Part shown: positions 38,552 to 43,243 of the stretch, one piece after another
Numbering within the stretch: position 1 is the stretch's first letter
Layout: each line of letters opens with the position of its first letter
Source of the DNA: Clostridiales bacterium
GTDB taxonomy: Bacteria; Bacillota; Clostridia; Caldicoprobacterales; Xylanivirgaceae
Reading direction: 5' to 3'
DNA: 43,243 bases
Assembly (NCBI GenBank): GCA_012799205.1
Contig: JAAZLT010000005.1
Coordinates: 1-43,243 of the forward strand
Notes under the pieces: model-generated
What the model was told of the DNA's origin: nothing
The model's database searches: none
The model's input: only the letters and a program-made list of their open reading frames with translations
Translations under genes and position numbers: made by a program

Positions 38552-39583
38552 TTAGCTCTCCTGCCTACGTGTTAGTATCTTTCCCTCTAAAAGGGCAATC
38601 TTTTCTATATTTTTCACCAATTTGGCGAATCGTTCTGGCTTTAGCGACTCTTCCCCATCACTGAATGCATTCTCTGGATCATTATGAACTTCTATCATAA
38701 GGCCATCTGCTCCGGCTGCTACTGCAGCTTTGGAAAGGGTTTCTACCAGCTCCCACCTGCCTGAAGCGTGGCTTGGATCTACAATGATAGGAAGGTGACT
38801 TAATTGCCTTATAACCGGTATGGCACTTATATCTAGAGTATTTCTAGTATATGTCTCAAAGGTTCTTATGCCTCTTTCGCAAAGTATCACTCTTTCATTG
38901 CCTTCAGACATAATATATTCTGCTGACATCAAAAACTCATGAATAGTTGCAGATAGCCCTCTTTTTAGGAGCACCGGTTTGTCTATCTTGCCCACTTCTT
39001 TTAAGAGTTCAAAATTTTGCATATTCCTAGTTCCTATCTGGAGTATATCTGCATATTTTGCCACTATCTCCACTTGGCTAACTGACATGACCTCTGTCAC
39101 AATGGGTAGCCCTGTCTCCTTCTTTGCTGCCTTTAGTAGCTTTAATCCTTCTTCTCTAAGACCCTGGAAGCTATAGGGAGATGTCCTAGGCTTATAGGCC
39201 CCGCCTCTTAGAAATTGCGCCCCCGCCTCTTTCACTTGACGGGCTATACTTATAATCTGTTCCTCGCCCTCCACAGAGCAAGGCCCTGCCATAATTGCCA
39301 TATGTCCGCCGCCAATCCTTGCGCCGTCTACCTCTATTATGGTCTCTTCTGGATGAAATAATCTGTTGGCCCTCTTAAAGGGTTCTTGAACCCTCATTAT
39401 TTTATCTACTGCATCTATTGCACTTATTTGATCGGTAGTTATTCCACTTGTATCGCCTATGAGACCCAATATACAATAACTTACCCCTTGCACCCTCTGC
39501 ACTGTTAAATCAAACCGCTCTAACCTCTCTACTACATGATCAATCTGCTCTGGTGTTGCCGATGGTTTCATTACTACTATCAT
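38552..39583 (-). CDS. aroF: 3-deoxy-7-phosphoheptulonate (DAHP) synthase, type I-beta with N-terminal ferredoxin-like domain
   Basis: [64 protein letters not shown]. Confidence 0.95.
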   Translation of the reverse strand: MIVVMKPSATPEQIDHVVERLERFDLTVQRVQGVSYCILGLIGDTSGITTDQISAIDAVDKIMRVQEPFKRANRLFHPEETIIEVDGARIGGGHMAIMAGPCSVEGEEQIISIARQVKEAGAQFLRGGAYKPRTSPYSFQGLREEGLKLLKAAKKETGLPIVTEVMSVSQVEIVAKYADILQIGTRNMQNFELLKEVGKIDKPVLLKRGLSATIHEFLMSAEYIMSEGNERVILCERGIRTFETYTRNTLDISAIPVIRQLSHLPIIVDPSHASGRWELVETLSKAAVAAGADGLMIEVHNDPENAFSDGEESLKPERFAKLVKNIEKIALLEGKILTRRQES

Positions 39584-39616
39584 ATCTCATCCTCCTAAAA
39601 TTTTATTTTCAAATAT

Positions 39617-39644
39617 AAAAAAAGACCCGTATAACGAGTCTTTT
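39617..39644 (-). terminator. Rho-independent terminator in the aroF leader (candidate attenuator)
   Basis: AAAAGACTCG-TTATA-CGGGTCTTTTTTTAT, about 30 nt upstream of the aroF ATG. Confidence 0.85.
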
Positions 39645-39674
39645 AAAATCTTTGTATATTTTATACCTAGCTCA

Positions 39675-39806
39675 TTATATTCCTATGGGTTTAAAACATA
39701 TTCTATTGCATGACAAATATCCAGCGCTAAAGCCCTGGCCAAAAAATATAAAGAATATAAAAGCTATTGCATTTAATATGGCAAGCAATTCTATTATATT
39801 TGTCAT
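39675..39806 (-). CDS. Unlisted 43-aa Phe-rich small ORF: candidate leader peptide (or small membrane protein)
   Basis: MTNIIELLAILNAIAFIFFIFFGQGFSAGYLSCNRICFKPIGI; SD GGGAGG 9 nt upstream; tandem stop TAATGA; located between promoter and terminator. Confidence 0.7.
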   Translation of the reverse strand: MTNIIELLAILNAIAFIFFIFFGQGFSAGYLSCNRICFKPIGI

Positions 39807-39849
39807 AGCAAAGAACCTCCCTTAAGAATTTATTCAAAATATTTATTAC

Positions 39850-39878
39850 ATAATATACGAGTCCAGATTAAAAGTCAA
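39850..39878 (-). promoter_or_regulatory. sigma-A promoter for the small ORF-aroF-pheA transcript
   Basis: TTGACT-N17-TATTAT on the minus strand. Confidence 0.75.
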
Positions 39879-39895
39879 TCAATTTTAACAGATAT

Positions 39896-40111
39896 CTATT
39901 CCCACATATCCTCCATGAGCTCTTTAATACTATTTTTCCTATCTTCAGTGGCTTTGAGGTCTACTTTTATGCCGTCTTTATATATAATTATGACATCGCC
40001 CTCTTTTAAGTGCTTAGGAAATAGTTCTATATGCATTTCTATAAAACTTTCATCCTCCAGCTCACAGATCACCTGGTCATCTTCGATTCTATCTACTATA
40101 GCCTTTTTCAT
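39896..40111 (-). CDS. DUF3006 family protein
   Basis: MKKAIVDRIEDDQVICELEDESFIEMHIELFPKHLKEGDVI, next to a ComEC-like MBL gene. Confidence 0.8.
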   Translation of the reverse strand: MKKAIVDRIEDDQVICELEDESFIEMHIELFPKHLKEGDVIIIYKDGIKVDLKATEDRKNSIKELMEDMWE

Positions 40112-40122
40112 CTTTAATCACC

Positions 40123-41016
40123 TCATTTAAACTCGACTTTCTTGCCATCACATCGGATATGGATGGTGCCAAGCTCATCTGTCCTATATATAGAAATATT
40201 ATTATCCTTAAGCCTTTCCAATATTTCAACATGGGGATGGCCATATTTATTATCTTTGCCACAGCTTATTATCCCATACTCTGGAGATACAGCATCTAGA
40301 AACTCCTCTGTGCTTGAAGTGGTAGAGCCATGATGCCCCAGCTTCAATACCTGTGCCCTTAGGTTTTGCCCACTTGAGATCATTTCCATTTCTGCCTCTG
40401 TTTCTGCATCGCCAGTAAATAGAAAACCCATCTCTCCATATACTAATCTTAAAACTGCACTGCTATTATTTAGATCTTCATATGAATCCTTCTCTATAGG
40501 TCCTACAAATTGTGCATTCACATCTTCTAATGGAATCTTTGCCCCGGCATAAGCCGCCTTAAACTTAAGCCCTTTTGCCTGTACAGCCATTACAAGATTT
40601 TCAAATGTCTTAGTTGTATGGGTAGCTTTTGGCATGTATACAGCACCTATATCCATTTGCTCTACGACTTTTACAAGCCCCCCTATATGATCGGCATGGG
40701 CATGAGTTGCAATTACAATATCTAGTCTATCTATGCCCTTTTCGTCTAAAAATTTTAATATAGTATCTGCAGATTTGGCCTCTCCTCCATCTATAAGTAT
40801 GGTATTACCCTCTGGAGTATGGATAAATGCACTGTCTCCCTGATCTACATCTAAAAAATATATATCCAGGTCACCTGTTATAGGCGTGCTATCGTCCGCA
40901 TCTGTAAAAATACCTAATTCGGGAAATAAGATGGATGCTACTATTAAAATTATGGCAAATATTAAATATCTGCCAACATTATGTTTTTTCAAAATATGTC
41001 TCCTTCCTATAAACAA
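40123..41016 (-). CDS. ComEC/Rec2-like MBL-fold metallohydrolase
   Basis: FLDVDQGDSAFIHTPEGNTILIDGG, THAHADHIGG, LFTGDAE, LKLGHHGS motifs. Confidence 0.9.
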   Translation of the reverse strand: MFIGRRHILKKHNVGRYLIFAIILIVASILFPELGIFTDADDSTPITGDLDIYFLDVDQGDSAFIHTPEGNTILIDGGEAKSADTILKFLDEKGIDRLDIVIATHAHADHIGGLVKVVEQMDIGAVYMPKATHTTKTFENLVMAVQAKGLKFKAAYAGAKIPLEDVNAQFVGPIEKDSYEDLNNSSAVLRLVYGEMGFLFTGDAETEAEMEMISSGQNLRAQVLKLGHHGSTTSSTEEFLDAVSPEYGIISCGKDNKYGHPHVEILERLKDNNISIYRTDELGTIHIRCDGKKVEFK

Positions 41017-42128
41017 ACCTTCTTCTCTTCTAATTGCCTATCTATATACTTATTCATAAACATTCTCAAAGTTGCTGCTATGGGTACCCCTAGAAACATT
41101 CCCAATACACCATAGACTTTGCCACCTATGAGTATGGCTACCATAACCCAAAATGGAGAGAGGCCAACATGACTGCCCAGTATCTTAGGTCCTAGATACC
41201 AACCATCAAATTGCTGTAAAAGTAATATATATATAGTGGTCCAAAGAGCTTTTATAGGACTATAAAATAGGGTTATTATAAATGCAGGTATCATGCCCAA
41301 AAACGGTCCAAAATAGGGTATCATATTAGTAGTCCCCACAATTAGACTTAAAAGTAGGGCAAATGGAATTTTGAGAAGCTTGAGACCTATATAGCAAAGG
41401 ATACCGATTATAAGGGAGTCTAGGGCTTTTCCCAATATAAACTTGGAGAAAATAGTATTTATCTCAGCAAAATTTTTGATAATCCTATTTGCATTTCTTT
41501 TGTCAGTTAATGCATAGGTAAGCCTTATAGACATATCTTTAAACTTTTCCTTATCCTTTAGAATATATATGGATATAATTACTGTAAATAGACCCCTTAC
41601 TATAGAAAAGGTAATATCCACTAGCTTAGATAAGGTCATATTAAGACCCCTAGTGACATATCTATATACATTTTCCATGAGTTCTTTGGATCTTTCCTCT
41701 ATATTTGCACCACTTGCCTCATCCCATCCAAATTTATCTGCATTGGCTTCTATCCAATCTTGTGCAGTGTTTCTATAACCTGGAATAGAAGATACAAGAT
41801 CTTTTATACTGCTACCTATCTTTGGTGCGATAATAGTGATAAGCACTGTAATTACACCTATGAATATCATATATGTAATAAGTAGGCTCCATGCCCTGTG
41901 TAATTTAAATCTCTTTTCTATCCGAGACATTATGGGATTTAACACATATGCTATACAAAAGGCCCATATAAACATTATGGTAACAGGATTTATAAGCTTA
42001 GCCATAGGGGCTATATTAGATATAATTTTGAAAAATATAAATGATAATATGATTAAAGGTAATAGTTCAATGTATGGAATCTTCGAATTTTTGAACAATA
42101 TATCCCCCCTAATATACAAAATATACAA
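41007..42128 (-). CDS. AI-2E family (YtvI/PerM) membrane transporter
   Basis: Multi-TM; GTTNMIPYFGPFLGMIPAFIITL and LGPKILGSHVGLSPFWVMVAILIGGKVYGVLGMFLGVPIAA. Confidence 0.88.
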   Translation of the reverse strand: MYILYIRGDILFKNSKIPYIELLPLIILSFIFFKIISNIAPMAKLINPVTIMFIWAFCIAYVLNPIMSRIEKRFKLHRAWSLLITYMIFIGVITVLITIIAPKIGSSIKDLVSSIPGYRNTAQDWIEANADKFGWDEASGANIEERSKELMENVYRYVTRGLNMTLSKLVDITFSIVRGLFTVIISIYILKDKEKFKDMSIRLTYALTDKRNANRIIKNFAEINTIFSKFILGKALDSLIIGILCYIGLKLLKIPFALLLSLIVGTTNMIPYFGPFLGMIPAFIITLFYSPIKALWTTIYILLLQQFDGWYLGPKILGSHVGLSPFWVMVAILIGGKVYGVLGMFLGVPIAATLRMFMNKYIDRQLEEKKVCL

Positions 42129-42250
42129 AGTATTCTTCCTTGTAAAAAATTATACTACTAATCTAGTTTAATGTCCATGCACCCATAGACCATATATAAT
42201 AGTATCCCATTTTTTCACATGAATAATAATCTATTCAAAATACTTATAGA

Positions 42251-43243
42251 TTAGAGCATGTCCCGTCGTAGTTCAGCCGAAGATCTTCTGGATAGGTAGG
42301 CCGGTGCAATATCAAATACTGTCTTAGCGCCTATATGTCCTTCCCCATTGAGCCTATATATTGCCCTTGCATATGCCACTAAGACACTTGCAGTGAATTC
42401 TGCATTGCTCCCTAGTCTAAGTGAATATTCGATTGTAGATATGTTTTCTTCCTCTTTGCCTGTCTTTCCGCTATGTATTATAAGCCCCCCATGAGGTGAC
42501 CCCGAATGATTCATTCTTAATTCATTACTATCCACAAATATAACCTCTGTCTTGTAATCTGCAAAATAATTTGGCATAGTTTTTATATCCCTTTCTATGC
42601 GCCTTTTATCTGCGCCTTCCTTTGCCACTACGAAACATCGTCTTATATGTTTTTGTGCATTGGAAAGCTCCGAGACACCCCCCTGCCTTATGTCATCTAT
42701 TTTAGACTCTATAGGAAGCGTATACTGGATCCCGTCCTCTACCCCATCCACTTGCCTTATGGCATCTGAATGCCCTAGACTTATGCCTGGTCCCCAAAAG
42801 GTATGTCCCAAACCTATAGGAAGTATGGCCTCTGCCATAAGCCGATTTATAGAAAACAGCCCTGGATCCCATCCGCCGGATATAAGTGAAGTATTGCCTC
42901 CTTTTTTTGCTGCATTGTCTATAGATTCAAAATATTCAGGAATCCTCTCATGTGTATCAAAGCTATCTACAGTGTTAAACATGCTTGCAAAATACGGGCC
43001 CTGCTCTATAAGGTCTGTTGCTGAGCCGCCGCATAGTATCATAACATCTATTTTCTTTTTATAGTCCTTGGCACTGTTGGTGTTTACCACCTGTATATTA
43101 GAATCCCTTATCCTCAAACTGTCAGGTGCCCTTCTAGTGAATATACCCACTAGATCCATATCTTCGTTTTGCTCTATGGCTAGTCTAACTCCCCTGCCTA
43201 CATTCCCATAACCTACTATTCCAAGTTTAATTTTATCTCCCAA
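42251..43243 (-). CDS. ddh: meso-diaminopimelate D-dehydrogenase (complete or nearly so; start at window edge)
   Basis: LGIVGYGNVGRGV, FDTHERIPEYF, ISGGWDPGLFSINRL, GPGISLGHSDAIRQVDGV motifs. Confidence 0.93.
   Translation of the reverse strand: MGDKIKLGIVGYGNVGRGVRLAIEQNEDMDLVGIFTRRAPDSLRIRDSNIQVVNTNSAKDYKKKIDVMILCGGSATDLIEQGPYFASMFNTVDSFDTHERIPEYFESIDNAAKKGGNTSLISGGWDPGLFSINRLMAEAILPIGLGHTFWGPGISLGHSDAIRQVDGVEDGIQYTLPIESKIDDIRQGGVSELSNAQKHIRRCFVVAKEGADKRRIERDIKTMPNYFADYKTEVIFVDSNELRMNHSGSPHGGLIIHSGKTGKEEENISTIEYSLRLGSNAEFTASVLVAYARAIYRLNGEGHIGAKTVFDIAPAYLSRRSSAELRRDML

Noticed and set aside
39660-39845. Possible TRAP binding site in the aroF leader
   Set aside because: Several UAG/GAG triplets occur, but spacing is irregular and far wider than the 2-3 nt spacing TRAP needs
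39600-39880. T-box riboswitch upstream of aroF
   Set aside because: No AGGGTGGNACCGCG-like T-box sequence or long stem I on the minus strand
42228-42252. AATCTAT/ATAGATT inverted repeat after ddh
   Set aside because: Short AU-rich stem without a clear U tract; not enough to call a terminator
1-43243. CRISPR arrays, tRNA/rRNA genes, transposases, phage modules, defence islands
   Set aside because: None seen; the window is mostly housekeeping genes

Overview
The window is 43.2 kb of AT-rich chromosome, probably from a Clostridia-type Firmicute (inferred from gene content, not proven). Almost every gene is on the minus strand. Reading leftwards from 43243, the identifiable genes are: ddh; an AI-2E/YtvI-like permease; a ComEC-like MBL hydrolase plus a DUF3006 protein; aroF-pheA; Mrp; NfeD; a 2.8 kaa cyclic beta-1,2-glucan synthase-like enzyme; cwlD; an AmmeMemoRadiSam pair; cdaA-cdaR; fhs; an FtsW/PBP2 pair; uvrC; a Cof-type HAD protein; hprK; a ROK kinase; murB; whiA; HPr; dnaE; mtrB (TRAP); pfkA; pyk; a thioesterase; and an RlmD-like methyltransferase. 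Two genes are on the plus strand: a stand-alone receiver-domain protein and a patatin. I saw no rRNA, tRNA, CRISPR array or transposase. The most interesting signal is unannotated. Upstream of aroF-pheA there is a strong promoter, an unlisted 43-codon Phe-rich ORF with a good Shine-Dalgarno, an alternative RNA stem overlapping that ORF's stop codon, and a Rho-independent terminator just before aroF. This layout fits ribosome-mediated Phe attenuation. Other points worth a second look are a receiver domain with Glu at the phospho-acceptor position, a TRAP homologue, a conserved-block rearrangement (rapZ/yvcK absent between murB and whiA), a dyad in the cdaA promoter, and a fused Memo/AMMECR1 protein of unknown function. 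All structural claims come from reading the sequence by eye; no folding or database search was run.
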